Assembly (NCBI GenBank): GCA_044326545.1
Contig: JBIRBM010000013.1
Location: forward strand, 1-58,407
From: JANWJE01 sp044326545
GTDB taxonomy: Bacteria; Chlamydiota; Chlamydiia; Chlamydiales; Parachlamydiaceae
DNA: 58,407 bases
Reading direction: 5' to 3'
Shown here: piece by piece, positions 34,041-42,594 of the stretch
Layout of the letters: every line of letters starts with the position of its first letter
Numbering within the stretch: the first letter of the stretch is position 1
Notes under the pieces: generated by a model
Told to the model about the DNA's origin: nothing
Seen by the model: only the letters and a program-made list of their open reading frames with translations
The model's database searches: none
Made by a program: the position numbers and the translations under genes

Positions 34041-35783
34041 TTATTCTTCAGTAGAATGCTCATAAGAGTCTTTGTCTTCTTTCTTGCGACGTTTTGCAGG
34101 CGTGACAACAATATCATCGCGATTATATTGGTTTTGATCAATGAGATATTCTTTAATTGATAGCGCAATTTTTTTGTGCTCAGGATCTAATTTGATCACT
34201 TTTGCTGTCACATCATCTCCTTTAGAGACAACATCTTCTACTTTACCAAATGCTTGATCAGACAACTCAGTCACGTGGATGAGTCCCTCGATCCCGCTAT
34301 CAAGTTCTACAAAAGCACCAAAAGCTGTAATCTTTGTCACTTTTCCTTTGACAAGGCTTCCTACGGGCATTGTTTTTTCAATTGATTCCCAAGGATTTGT
34401 GCTCAATTGTTTAACACCTAACGTGATTTTTTTACTTTCTTTGTCAACAGAAAGAATAATCGCGTCTACTATATCGCCTTTACGTAAAATTTCAGAGGGG
34501 TGTGAAACTTTTTTGATCCAACTTAAATCTGAAATATGGATGAGGCCTTCAACACCTGGTTCTAATTCAACAAAAGCCCCATAATTGGTCAATGTGCGGA
34601 TTTCAGCTTTAACATTGTGTCCTACCGGATATTTTTTTTCCACATCATCCCATGGATTGTGCTCTGTTTGCTTGATTCCAAGAGAGATTTTTCCATCTTC
34701 TTTTTGTACAGAGAGGACGACGGCTTCAACTTCATCACCTTTTTTCACAACTTCGCTCGGATCTGTCACATTTTTCACCCAAGACATTTCCGATACGTGT
34801 ATCAAACCTTCAATTCCAGGTTCAATTTCAATAAAAGCACCATAAGGGAGAAGATTGACGATTTTTCCTTTTACGCGTGTGCCAGGTGGGTATTTTTGCT
34901 CGATTTGATCCCAAGGGTTAGGCCCCTTTTGTTTTAATCCGAGCGCGACACGACCTTTATCTTTGTCGATGCTTAAAATCATGACTTCAAGTTTTTGGCC
35001 CAGTTGAATCATTTCGGATGGATGTTTAATCCGCTTCCATGTCATATCTGTGATGTGTAATAATCCGTCGATTCCGTCTAGATCTAAGAAGACACCAAAA
35101 TCTGTGATGTTTTTGACGACACCTTCTCTAATATCACCTGTTTGAATGTGTTCAAGAACTTCAGCTTTCTTAGAAATACGCTCTGCTTCCAGTAGTTCAC
35201 GACGTGAAACAACGACATTCTTACGATCGATATTAATTTTAAGAATTTTGAACTCGTATGTTTTACCCAGGTAATCATCCAAGTTTTTAATGCGCTTATT
35301 GTCAATTTGAGAGCCGGGCAAGAATGCCTCCATGCCGATATCAACCATTAAGCCGCCTTTAACTTTGCGCATCACCCGCCCTTTAACAATCGAGCCCTCT
35401 TCGCAGTGTTCAAGAATGTATTCCCACTGGCGGAGTCTTTCAGCTTTTTCACGTGAGAGGACGATTTGTCCGTTGTCATCTTCGGCTTGGTCTAGGAGAA
35501 CTTCAACTTCTGCGTCAATAAAAATTTGTGATGGGTCAGAAAATTCCTCAATTGGAACTAGTCCTTCTGATTTTAAGCCTACATCAACGACGACATGGTC
35601 TTTTGTTATTTCAACGATTCTTCCCTGGAGTATGCTACCGGGAATCATTGTAGAACTTTTTTCTATCGGCGTAGAACTATCTTCTGTTAGAAGATTTTTG
35701 AAAATTTCAGCATCTTTTTCTTGAAAGAGAACATCATCTAGGATGTTACTCTCATTCCAAGTGTGTTGTGAGTGTTTAGACAT
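34041..35783 (-). CDS. rpsA: 30S ribosomal protein S1
   Basis: Binds mRNA and helps load it on the 30S subunit. The 580 residues contain six S1 RNA-binding repeats, visible as recurring units such as GRIVEITKDHVVVDVGLKSEG, GVVKNITDFGVFLDLDGIDG, KIVNLLPYGAFIEIEPGIEG and KVTKITAFGAFVELDSGIEG, each ending in LIH[VI]S-type motifs. A lysine-rich tail (PAKRRKKEDKDS) ends the protein. The length fits chlamydial S1 (about 570). In Chlamydia it adjoins nusA (CT097/CT098), as here. Confidence 0.97.
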   Translation of the reverse strand: MSKHSQHTWNESNILDDVLFQEKDAEIFKNLLTEDSSTPIEKSSTMIPGSILQGRIVEITKDHVVVDVGLKSEGLVPIEEFSDPSQIFIDAEVEVLLDQAEDDNGQIVLSREKAERLRQWEYILEHCEEGSIVKGRVMRKVKGGLMVDIGMEAFLPGSQIDNKRIKNLDDYLGKTYEFKILKINIDRKNVVVSRRELLEAERISKKAEVLEHIQTGDIREGVVKNITDFGVFLDLDGIDGLLHITDMTWKRIKHPSEMIQLGQKLEVMILSIDKDKGRVALGLKQKGPNPWDQIEQKYPPGTRVKGKIVNLLPYGAFIEIEPGIEGLIHVSEMSWVKNVTDPSEVVKKGDEVEAVVLSVQKEDGKISLGIKQTEHNPWDDVEKKYPVGHNVKAEIRTLTNYGAFVELEPGVEGLIHISDLSWIKKVSHPSEILRKGDIVDAIILSVDKESKKITLGVKQLSTNPWESIEKTMPVGSLVKGKVTKITAFGAFVELDSGIEGLIHVTELSDQAFGKVEDVVSKGDDVTAKVIKLDPEHKKIALSIKEYLIDQNQYNRDDIVVTPAKRRKKEDKDSYEHSTEE

Positions 35784-35891
35784 TTAAAGGTTTCTCCTTA
35801 TTTTCCAATAATGGTAGTAGACTAGCAGATATAAGTTAAAAATTGCAATCAAAAGAGTGATAATTAAGGTTAGAAATTTTTTGGGGTCTGA

Positions 35892-35935
35892 ACTTACGCA
35901 ATAGGAAGGTGATGTGGGCTGAGCCAAAGCCTCAG
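35892..35935. repeat. Family A repeat (copy 11, left half)
   Basis: CTTACGCAATAGGAAGGTGA then TGTGGGCTGAGCCAAAGCCTC, the reverse-oriented half of the palindrome. Confidence 0.65.
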
Positions 35936-35960
35936 GGTTGAAAGTTTGCGGGATGATTTG

Positions 35961-36003
35961 TAGCAGCAAAGGATCGGATCAAAGATGCTGAACAGGTTCT
36001 AAG
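35961..36003 (-). repeat. Family B repeat (copy 3)
   Basis: TAGCAGCAAAGGATCGGATC, AAAGATGCTGAACAGGTTCT, AAG: reverse complement of the family B consensus, with the GATGATTTG block shifted just outside (35952). Confidence 0.75.
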
Positions 36004-36071
36004 GCATTAGCAGGCTAAAAATTCTTGCTTTGCGACATCGACATTTGCTAGGATAGGCTTCCCTTAAGAAA

Positions 36072-36136
36072 CTACCTTGCGGACCGGAAGGGCTATTTAG
36101 GTTGAAGCTAAAGCTCTCGCGATGCTTAAGGTAAGT
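36072..36136. repeat. Family A palindrome (copy 12)
   Basis: CTACCTTGCGGACCGGAAGG, then GCTATTTAGGTTGAAGC, with core AAAGCTCTCGCGATGCTTAA and end GGTAAGT. The left arm is complete; the right arm is shortened. Confidence 0.7.
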
Positions 36137-36214
36137 TAAGAACCTGTCTTCCTATTTTTTGAGTCTTCCCTTCGTTTGTTATTTGAATTTTTTACCTCTT
36201 TATTAGGTCGATTT

Positions 36215-37003
36215 ATGAATGGACCGCTAGTTATGAAATTTGGAGGGGCATCCGTTGCCGTTCCCGAGCAGTTTTCTCAGATTGCAGATCTCATTATTCG
36301 AAGACGACGCGAGCACTCGCAAATCGTTGTTGTCGTAAGTGCAATGAGAGGAACAACTGATCAATTAATCGAATTAGCTAAACTTGTTCATCCCAATCCT
36401 CCTCAAAGGGAATATGACATGCTGATTAGTGTGGGCGAGCGGATAAGCATGTCTTTGCTTGCGATGGCTCTTTGCTTAAAGAATCAAGATGCTGTGAGCT
36501 TTACCGGGAGTCAATCAGGAATTATAACATGTCAGCGTCATTCGCAAGCGCATATTATAGAGGTGTGCCCCCAGCGAATCGAAAAAGGGTTGAAAAAAGG
36601 GCAAATTGTGATTGTTGCAGGGTTTCAAGGTGTGACTCAGAGCAAAGAGATTACAACCTTGGGAAGGGGAGGGTCTGACACGTCAGCTGTTGCTTTAGGC
36701 CTGGCATTAAAAGCGCCTAAGGTTGAGTTTTTTAAAGATGTTCCAGGTGTTTTTAATGACGATCCTAAAAAAGACCCCTATGCAGCGTGTTATACGCGAA
36801 TTTCCTATGAAACTGCCTTGTCTGTTGTTGAAAATGGTGCAAAAATTCTTCATCCGCGAGCAATAAAATTAGCAGAGAAAAATGGTCTTCTTCTTCATGT
36901 AAGGTCTTTTGATGCTTCGTTTGAGGATCATCCAGGAACGTTGATTTTTGACAACCATAAGAAGAGATTGGATGTTCCTTTATACGAAAGCATTGAGGAT
37001 TAG
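36215..37003 (+). CDS. lysC: Aspartokinase catalytic domain, no ACT domain
   Basis: Phosphorylates aspartate as the first step of the aspartate-family pathway (lysine/diaminopimelate, threonine, methionine). The 262 residues from ATG 36215 (SD AGGT at 36205) show VMKFGGASVA, VVVVSAMRGTTDQLI, SVGERISMSLLAMAL, FTGSQSGI, TTLGRGGSDTSAVALGLAL and FFKDVPGVFNDDPK, i.e. the complete kinase domain. The protein ends at YESIED, just where the regulatory ACT domains would begin; Chlamydia LysC is about 430 residues. So feedback control by lysine or threonine is probably absent or supplied in trans. The frame is open upstream with a TTG at 36176, which is less likely. Confidence 0.9.
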   Translation: MNGPLVMKFGGASVAVPEQFSQIADLIIRRRREHSQIVVVVSAMRGTTDQLIELAKLVHPNPPQREYDMLISVGERISMSLLAMALCLKNQDAVSFTGSQSGIITCQRHSQAHIIEVCPQRIEKGLKKGQIVIVAGFQGVTQSKEITTLGRGGSDTSAVALGLALKAPKVEFFKDVPGVFNDDPKKDPYAACYTRISYETALSVVENGAKILHPRAIKLAEKNGLLLHVRSFDASFEDHPGTLIFDNHKKRLDVPLYESIED

Positions 37004-37198
37004 TCGAATCCCCTTACGCAGCGGGAGTGAATAAAATGTTGACATTTATATTCATATATTGCGATATATGCACATCAAACTTATCAAACTTATCAAATGG
37101 GTAAAAACAAGTCTATCATCGTCATACACGATGTAGATATTGAGGACCTCTCTTTATGTTTTTTGCCCTTTGGATTTGTGCGAAGACTCTCGGGCTTG

Positions 37199-37252
37199 AA
37201 AACTTGCAAAAAGCGTCATATCTCTTTCGATATTGACCGTTTTGCAAGTTTT
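37199..37252. repeat. Hairpin, 13-bp perfect outer stem
   Basis: AAAACTTGCAAAA and TTTTGCAAGTTTT pair perfectly; the inner GTCATATC and GATATTGAC extend the stem after a short bulge, leaving a TCTTTC loop. It resembles a structured RNA or transposon-like end and abuts the next family A copy. Confidence 0.75.
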
Positions 37253-37308
37253 GGCCTAAGAAAGTTTTCGCTTCAGCCTAAATAGCTCTCTTGGTGCGTA
37301 AGGTGAGT
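37251..37308. repeat. Family A repeat (copy 13)
   Basis: The right half is nearly consensus: AAAGTTTTCGCTTCAGCCTA, AATAGCTCTCTTGGTGCGTA, AGGTGAGT. It ends 20 bases before the ATG of the next gene. Confidence 0.8.
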
Positions 37309-37328
37309 AAATTATAGAACGGTAAACG

Positions 37329-39275
37329 ATGTCTCATCTGACTGAAGCTTCTATTGTCACCACATTATTTGAATCTCCTGGGGGAGATGATATTAGTAAT
37401 CGTTATTACCGAGATGTTGTTCTTCACAACCTAAAAAAAATTCTGCCTGATGATTTTCTTGTTTTTAAAGGCTCTCGAGAGGCAACTCTTTGTCGTCAAA
37501 CGGAAATTTTGCAAAAGTCGATCCCTTTAATTACGTTTTCTTGCGCTGAAACATTTCCCGGAACAATTTCATTTTTTTTGCTTTCAAAATATCGACCTAA
37601 TTCTTTTAAGTTTTTTTTTGAAATGATCAGTCGATGGTTAACGCCTGGACGAAGACTTAATGTGGTGCTTGTTTATGCAAGCGATTTTCGTCTGACCTCT
37701 CTAAGTGAAGATGTTTATACAATATGCGAAGTGATGATTAGTGTTGTCGATCAAATTGAATTTGAGGAAATACAGCGCAATTTTCCTGTTATTCAAACAG
37801 AAATTGCCTTAGGAATCGATTCAGAATACTATGCCCAGCGTTTGTTAGAAATTAAGGGATTGACTGCTGATGATAAAACGGCGTTTATTCAAGCTTCTAT
37901 TGCGTTTTTAGTGAAAAGATTTCCAGAACATTATGATAGTGATGTGTTTACTGAAATGCAGCACGTTCTAGTCTCTTGCCCTGATGAATTTAAAGCGATT
38001 CGTGCATCACGTCACTTAAGTCGGATGATTAGTATTCAATATTTATTTCGCAAGGCTTTAAGAGAAGAGATTAAAAAAAACCCTCGTAAACGTTATGTGT
38101 ACTTAAAAATTTTCCGCGCCTTTGTTCAGAGTCAAACAGGTGCTAAGAAGGTTTTAAGTTTTCTTGTCGGGGTTAACTTTATTGGAGAACAAGAAAATTT
38201 TGGAGAGTCAAATTTGATTAAGGCAATTCAGTTTTACGTTCCATCTGCAACAGCAATTGAAGGATCCTTTTTTATTCATAAGCTTAGCTCTGAAAACATA
38301 TGTTTATCTTATATTGAAGTGGAAAAAAAAGAGGGGGTCTCTTTTTCCTCTGCAGAGATTCGAAAATTGCGGCGTGAATTGCCGGGAAACCTTAAAAACC
38401 GTATCGAAGAGCGTCTACATACGGTTTTTATGTCTCGCAATGAAGAGGAGGTGATGCGCAATATTTTGACTTTAACAAATCAAATTAAATATGTGCGTGA
38501 TATCCCCCAGGTTTCGATTTCGTTTGATGAGCAGGCTTACGCCCATCTTTATTTTACTGTGATTTTAGCTAGATTGGTGAAATCTGATCATTTATCTATT
38601 TCTGAGTTGTTTAGTCGGAGCAATAGTGATGTCGAATATTTGCATGATCGAACAAAAGAGATGGGGATTTTACGGGAAAAATATGTCAAAGAGGCAACTG
38701 TTTTTCGTCTTAAACTCGCTAAAGAGTGCTTTTTAAGGACAGATCATTCTATAGATTTATACAAGGCTCGGCAAGCTGTCGTCAAAGAGCTCTATAAAGT
38801 GATTGGGGAATTTAGAGACTTTAACGGAGGGATGATTTCAAAGCAGCACGAACTTTTATCCGAAATTCGAGAGCTTCTCAAGGGGGGAAAAGATTATGAT
38901 GAGCTCTTATTAGAAAATTTTTTTTATTCTCTATCTCCAGTTGTCGCTCGTGCTTTATTAGATCCTTTTGCGTTTAAAACACTATTTTTAATGTTGCAGG
39001 AAGGGATTAAAGAGCATAAATCTGATATTCATTATTTTAAATTTCATCATCATGCGCAGAAGCTTTATGGACTTGTGGTTGTGGATGATCTAACATTAAA
39101 AGAAACCATTCGCCGTGCGATTCAAAATTTGCACATCCCTCCTGCAGACTTAGCCTATGCATCAATTAAAACTCACGGCCTCGCATGTTTAGGCTATATT
39201 TGCCGTGTACATGATGCTCATAAACGAGAGCAATTTCAGGAACTTCTTGTTAATATTTTATCGATGAATCAATAG
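37329..39275 (+). CDS. Large hypothetical protein, 648 aa
   Basis: I do not recognise a family. The product is a soluble, helix-rich protein without signal peptide or membrane segment. Recurrent charged helices (IRKLRRELPGNLKNRIEERL, HDRTKEMGILREKYVKEA, LLSEIRELLKGGKDYDELL) and a conserved-looking block EFRDFNGGMISKQHELL suggest a genuine, conserved cytosolic protein. The first 150 residues (FSCAETFPGTISFFLLSKY, VLVYASDFRL) look alpha/beta. No SD is evident; a family A end (AAGGTGAGT) lies 20 bases upstream. Transcribed away from lysC's end and convergent with brnQ. Confidence 0.8.
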   Translation: MSHLTEASIVTTLFESPGGDDISNRYYRDVVLHNLKKILPDDFLVFKGSREATLCRQTEILQKSIPLITFSCAETFPGTISFFLLSKYRPNSFKFFFEMISRWLTPGRRLNVVLVYASDFRLTSLSEDVYTICEVMISVVDQIEFEEIQRNFPVIQTEIALGIDSEYYAQRLLEIKGLTADDKTAFIQASIAFLVKRFPEHYDSDVFTEMQHVLVSCPDEFKAIRASRHLSRMISIQYLFRKALREEIKKNPRKRYVYLKIFRAFVQSQTGAKKVLSFLVGVNFIGEQENFGESNLIKAIQFYVPSATAIEGSFFIHKLSSENICLSYIEVEKKEGVSFSSAEIRKLRRELPGNLKNRIEERLHTVFMSRNEEEVMRNILTLTNQIKYVRDIPQVSISFDEQAYAHLYFTVILARLVKSDHLSISELFSRSNSDVEYLHDRTKEMGILREKYVKEATVFRLKLAKECFLRTDHSIDLYKARQAVVKELYKVIGEFRDFNGGMISKQHELLSEIRELLKGGKDYDELLLENFFYSLSPVVARALLDPFAFKTLFLMLQEGIKEHKSDIHYFKFHHHAQKLYGLVVVDDLTLKETIRRAIQNLHIPPADLAYASIKTHGLACLGYICRVHDAHKREQFQELLVNILSMNQ

Positions 39276-39318
39276 ATTTTTAAATTCAATCAGCCTATTA
39301 GATATTCCAAACATAGTT

Positions 39319-40428
39319 TTAGAGTCGTTTTTTTATTGTTCTTAATTGGAAAATAATATTATAGATTGTAAAAATGATTAAAGCGGGGTAAACAATTTTG
39401 AGTATTGGGAATAGTAGGGCAACAATCCCTGTGAATTCCAGTAAAGAAACAGCAAAACCAATACCAATTGTAATAGCTAGAGCTAGTGAATCATTGATTG
39501 TATTGACGAAAAAAACTTGTTGTAAGTATTGCGCAAATACAGCTGCTAGTGCGATTGCGGTCGTGAGGCAAGCAAGGGCGATGGTTGAAGATGCAATGAT
39601 TCCTGCATAAGGCCCTAAGATTTTCAAAGTTAAAGCGCCTAGAAGCTCTCCTTGGTTGGTTAAAGAAAGACTAGACGAGTGCCAAGCGGCAACGTAGCTA
39701 AAACCTGCATACACTAAAGCTAACAGAACTCCTCCTATTAAGCTTGATTGAAGAGAAAGCTTAAAGAGGGTGTGTTGGTTCGCAGAACCCGTTGCATTTG
39801 ATTGTTGCTCCAACGAACTGTATATGATTGCAGAGAAGAAAAATGATGCAAGTAAATCCATCGTATTGTATCCCTCCAAAAAACCATGCACAAAAGATTC
39901 GCTCGCTGTTAAAGAAGAGGTGGAGCTTGATTCTCCGGTCCATAGTCCGACAATGATGATGACAGCTAGGCTTACGAGCAATAAAGGAGTGAGTACATAG
40001 CCTAATAAGTTGATCATACGGGTTTTCTTCCAATTAAAAAAGAAAATTAACGTACAAGCGATCAGGCTGAAAAGACCAAAATGGAGAGTGGGCCAAGAAG
40101 ATTTTAGCGTTGAGTATGAGAGTGCGATGCATCTTGGTAATCCACCAAAAGGACCGATAATGAGCATAATAAGAGCAATAAGGAGGAAGCCCGGTACTTT
40201 CCCCGCGCGATTAAAAAACTCTTGATAATTACCCTGAAATAGCAAGATGGCGATTAATCCAAGAAAAGGAACCCCTACCGCAGTGATGAGCAATCCTGCA
40301 AGAGCAAAAGCTGTTTGATCTCCCGTGGTTTGCCCAACGACTAAAGGGAAAACGACATTTCCGGCTCCGAAAAACATTGAAAACATGGCAAGGCCGGTGG
40401 AAAATACGCGTGAAAATGATGAAGACAT
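39319..40428 (-). CDS. brnQ: Branched-chain amino acid transporter, LIVCS family
   Basis: Sodium-coupled uptake of leucine, isoleucine and valine across the inner membrane. The 369-residue protein starts at ATG 40428 (SD AAGGA 5 bases upstream); the frame is open to 40482 but that extension is not hydrophobic. The N-terminal motif MFSMFFGAGNVVFPLVVGQ is diagnostic. About twelve membrane segments follow (for example LAGLLITAVGVPFLGLIAIL, LLASFFFSAIIYSSL). A hairpin (40504) lies in its leader. Amino acid import fits an obligate intracellular life. Confidence 0.93.
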   Translation of the reverse strand: MSSSFSRVFSTGLAMFSMFFGAGNVVFPLVVGQTTGDQTAFALAGLLITAVGVPFLGLIAILLFQGNYQEFFNRAGKVPGFLLIALIMLIIGPFGGLPRCIALSYSTLKSSWPTLHFGLFSLIACTLIFFFNWKKTRMINLLGYVLTPLLLVSLAVIIIVGLWTGESSSTSSLTASESFVHGFLEGYNTMDLLASFFFSAIIYSSLEQQSNATGSANQHTLFKLSLQSSLIGGVLLALVYAGFSYVAAWHSSSLSLTNQGELLGALTLKILGPYAGIIASSTIALACLTTAIALAAVFAQYLQQVFFVNTINDSLALAITIGIGFAVSLLEFTGIVALLFPILKIVYPALIIFTIYNIIFQLRTIKKRL

Positions 40429-40503
40429 AATTCCTTGTTTTAGATTTAAACGTGAGTTAAGATTCTTTATTTTCTTCGACATAAGAATGCTAAATAAAAT
40501 TTC

Positions 40504-40522
40504 AAGCCTCTCTAAGAGGCTT
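40504..40522 (-). promoter_or_regulatory. Leader hairpin upstream of brnQ
   Basis: AAGCCTCT, loop CTA, AGAGGCTT: a perfect 8-bp stem about 76 bases upstream of the brnQ start, followed on the minus strand by GAAATTTTATTT. It could be an attenuator-like terminator or the end of the neighbouring family B copy's transcript. Confidence 0.45.
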
Positions 40523-40537
40523 CCCTAACACTTCATC

Positions 40538-40580
40538 TTAGAACCTGTTCATGATCTTTGATCACGATGATTTGCTGCTA
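40538..40580 (+). repeat. Family B repeat (copy 4, best consensus)
   Basis: TTAGAACCTGTTCATGATCT, TTGATCACGATGATTTGCTG, CTA. The most complete copy, in the 560-base divergent gap between brnQ and rpe. The rest of that gap (40581-40990) is AT-rich with no gene or further repeat that I can support. Confidence 0.8.
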
Positions 40581-40990
40581 TAAATCCGCTATAAACTCAC
40601 CGTCATTCGACGGATCATCAAAGTAAAATGGAAGACTTGGAGAGTGAGGATTTAGAATTTACGTTGACTGTTTTTTTTTGTTCACATATAGTTACTCAAG
40701 CTCAAAGGCTGAATTTACAGCCTGTTTAACATTTTTGGCTGGGTGATTGATGTCCTAAATTATGACATGATGTTAGGCTCGATCCGTAAAGTCAGAGGGG
40801 CTGACACAGGAGGAATTTGCATTTTAAGTTTTAACCACTACATATTTTACTAGATCCTTCCTTTTTTTGTCAATTTTTAATCTTAAAATCGTTTTAACGT
40901 TTTAAGATGACAAGCTCAAGCTTGACTTTAGATCGCAAGACGATGTATGAATATAAGGATTATTTTAAAGAGGTCAACTCCCCGATATTT

Positions 40991-41728
40991 ATGAAAAAAA
41001 AAGCACAGATTAAACTCTCCCCCTCAATTTTAGCCGGAAATTTTGGTTGTTTGGCAGATGAAGCGAAAAAAGCTGAAGATGCAGGAGCCGATTCTCTTCA
41101 TCTAGACATTATGGATGGCCATTTTGTTCCTAACTTAACGATGGGGTCAAAAGCTGTCGCTGCCATTAATAGAGCGACAAACCTCTTTCTTGATGTCCAC
41201 TTGATGATTTATAACCCTTATGACTATGTCGAAAGATTTGTAGAAGCTGGAGCGGATAACATCACGTTTCATTTAGAAGCCACTGAAGATGTTGAGGAGA
41301 CGCTGAATTATATTCGTAAGTGTAATGTCCGTGCAGGACTTGCCTTTAATCCCGAGACCTCCCTCTCAATGATTCCTCGCTACCTAGACAAATGCGACAT
41401 GATTTTACTGATGACTGTTCATCCAGGTTTTGGGGGACAATCTTTCATAGAAGATGTATTAAATAAGGTGCGATTTACACGTCATACCTGTGATCAATTA
41501 GGGATTTGCGCAGGAGGGGTGACTCAAAAAAGAGAGCATTCTGATCAACATCGATTACCTCCTTTTGATATACAAGTTGATGGTGGGATTAATTTAGAGA
41601 ATGTCAAACGTTGTGTTGAAGCTGGTGCAAATATTATTGTCGCTGGAACAAGCCTTTATCAAGCCCTTGACATGAGGGTTGCAATTAAATCGATGCGTGA
41701 AGAAGCTGAAAAAGGAATAAAAGATTAA
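40991..41728 (+). CDS. rpe: Ribulose-phosphate 3-epimerase
   Basis: Interconverts ribulose 5-phosphate and xylulose 5-phosphate in the pentose phosphate pathway. ATG at 40991 (MKKKAQIKLSPSIL) gives the family N-terminus; the frame is open from 40907. Motifs: LHLDIMDGHFVPNLTMG, FLDVHLMI, MTVHPGFGGQSF, and IQVDGGINLENV, giving the metal-binding His/Asp set of a TIM barrel. A short insertion (GVTQKREHSDQHRLPP) before the last motif makes it slightly longer than usual, 245 residues. It precedes efp and acc genes as in Chlamydia (CT121-CT124). Confidence 0.95.
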   Translation: MKKKAQIKLSPSILAGNFGCLADEAKKAEDAGADSLHLDIMDGHFVPNLTMGSKAVAAINRATNLFLDVHLMIYNPYDYVERFVEAGADNITFHLEATEDVEETLNYIRKCNVRAGLAFNPETSLSMIPRYLDKCDMILLMTVHPGFGGQSFIEDVLNKVRFTRHTCDQLGICAGGVTQKREHSDQHRLPPFDIQVDGGINLENVKRCVEAGANIIVAGTSLYQALDMRVAIKSMREEAEKGIKD

Positions 41729-41823
41729 AAAATTATACTCCGGAGCGCATCAAACATGGAGTGTAGTTTACTTTAACAGGACGAACATCTTGTTAGAGCA
41801 TAACATGCTAATTCAAAGGATTT

Positions 41824-42375
41824 ATGACGACGAGCAATCAACTTAACCCTGGAATGGTCATTTCAATAGGCAACAAACTTTACCGTGTTGAATCCAGCGT
41901 AAAAGTGACGGTGCCAAAAGGGACTCCTTTTATTAAAACGAAGTTAAAAGATTTATGTTCCGATGAAGTCGTTGAAAAAAATTTCAAGCTTAATCAACCC
42001 ATTAAGGACGTCTCTTTAGTTGAGCGGCGGTTAGAATTTTTATATCCGGAAGGAGATGAGTATTTATTTCTTGACGTGGTGAATTTAGATCAGGTTCTTG
42101 CTCCCTCCTCAATTGTGGGACAAAAGATTAATTTCTTAAAAGAAGGGGTTGAATTAAAAGCTTTTTTTTATGGTGATACGGTATTTACAGTTGAACTTCC
42201 ACAGTTTTTAGAATTAATGGTTGCTAAGATTCAAGTTGAAGAGACTAAAATTGCGCCCAGAGGTAAGATTGCCATTCTTGAAACTGGAGCTAAAATAGAA
42301 GTTCCTCCGTTTATTGAGACCGGAGATATTGTGAAAGTCGATACAAAGACAGAGGAATATGTTCAACGTGTTTAA
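41824..42375 (+). CDS. efp: Translation elongation factor P
   Basis: Relieves ribosome stalling at polyproline stretches. The 183 residues have the three-domain EF-P layout: N-terminal KOW-like domain (LNPGMVISIGNKLYRV), middle and C-terminal OB domains. The loop that carries the modified lysine reads VPKGTPF, where most bacterial EF-Ps have P-G-K-G, so the lysine remains but the loop is altered. AAAGG lies just before the ATG. The polyproline-rich OmcB and the protein at 46551 encoded in this window would be natural clients. Confidence 0.93.
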   Translation: MTTSNQLNPGMVISIGNKLYRVESSVKVTVPKGTPFIKTKLKDLCSDEVVEKNFKLNQPIKDVSLVERRLEFLYPEGDEYLFLDVVNLDQVLAPSSIVGQKINFLKEGVELKAFFYGDTVFTVELPQFLELMVAKIQVEETKIAPRGKIAILETGAKIEVPPFIETGDIVKVDTKTEEYVQRV

Positions 42376-42465
42376 GAACTTCTCTTCATGTTTTTTTGCC
42401 TTTTGGCTTGCTTTAAAACCTCGGAGATCGAAAATCGCGAGGAGGTTCATATTTTCTAATATAGA

Positions 42466-42527
42466 CCTGCTTGCGATGTTTGATTCACCGTGGCTTTCAT
42501 TCAGCTCAAAACGTAATATTTGAACTT
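42466..42527. repeat. Family C repeat (copy 3)
   Basis: CTGCTTGCGATGTTTGATTC, ACCGTGGCTTTCATTCAGCT, CAAAACGTAATATTTGAAC. Compare 20420-20486 and 4336-4385. Confidence 0.6.
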
Positions 42528-42538
42528 CCAACAGGATA

Positions 42539-42585
42539 TGCAGCAGCAAAGCATCTTGATGTTAGGGATTGAACAACTTCTAAGG
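42539..42585 (-). repeat. Family B repeat (copy 5), supplying an SD
   Basis: CAGCAGCAAAGCATCTTGAT then GGGATTGAACAACTTCTAAGG. Its end (TCTAAGG) forms the AAGGAG Shine-Dalgarno (42582-42587) of the DUF924 gene. Confidence 0.7.
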
Positions 42586-42594
42586 AGTAAATGG

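Larger units (their letters stand above)
35784..36214. other. Repeat-filled spacer between divergent rpsA and lysC
   Basis: About 430 bases holding a half family A copy (35892), a family B copy (35961) and a full family A palindrome (36072). Both flanking genes start from this region, so their promoters must lie among or between repeats. The SD of lysC (AGGT) lies at 36205. No gene is supported. Confidence 0.55.
37004..37328. other. Repeat-rich spacer after lysC
   Basis: Begins with a family A fragment (CCCCTTACGCAGCGGGAGTG at about 37010), then an AT-rich palindrome ATATATTGCGATATAT (about 37056-37071) and a tandem CAAACTTATCAAACTTATCA. A segment at 37147-37172 (CCTCTCTTTATGTTTTTTGC) recurs at 42378-42404. 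A hairpin (37199) and a family A copy (37251) follow. No gene is supported. Confidence 0.5.
42376..42594. other. Spacer with shared modules between efp and the DUF924 gene
   Basis: Starts with a block (CTTCTCTTCATGTTTTTTTG, 42378-42397) that recurs at 37147, then an AACCTC/GAGGTT hairpin around 42416-42447, a family C copy (42466) and a family B copy (42539). The start of the frame that opens at 42520 is repeat sequence, not gene. Confidence 0.55.

Noticed and set aside
40430..40482. The upstream start of brnQ at 40482
   Set aside because: The extra 18 residues are basic and lack an SD; ATG at 40428 has AAGGA at the right distance and starts just before the first membrane segment.
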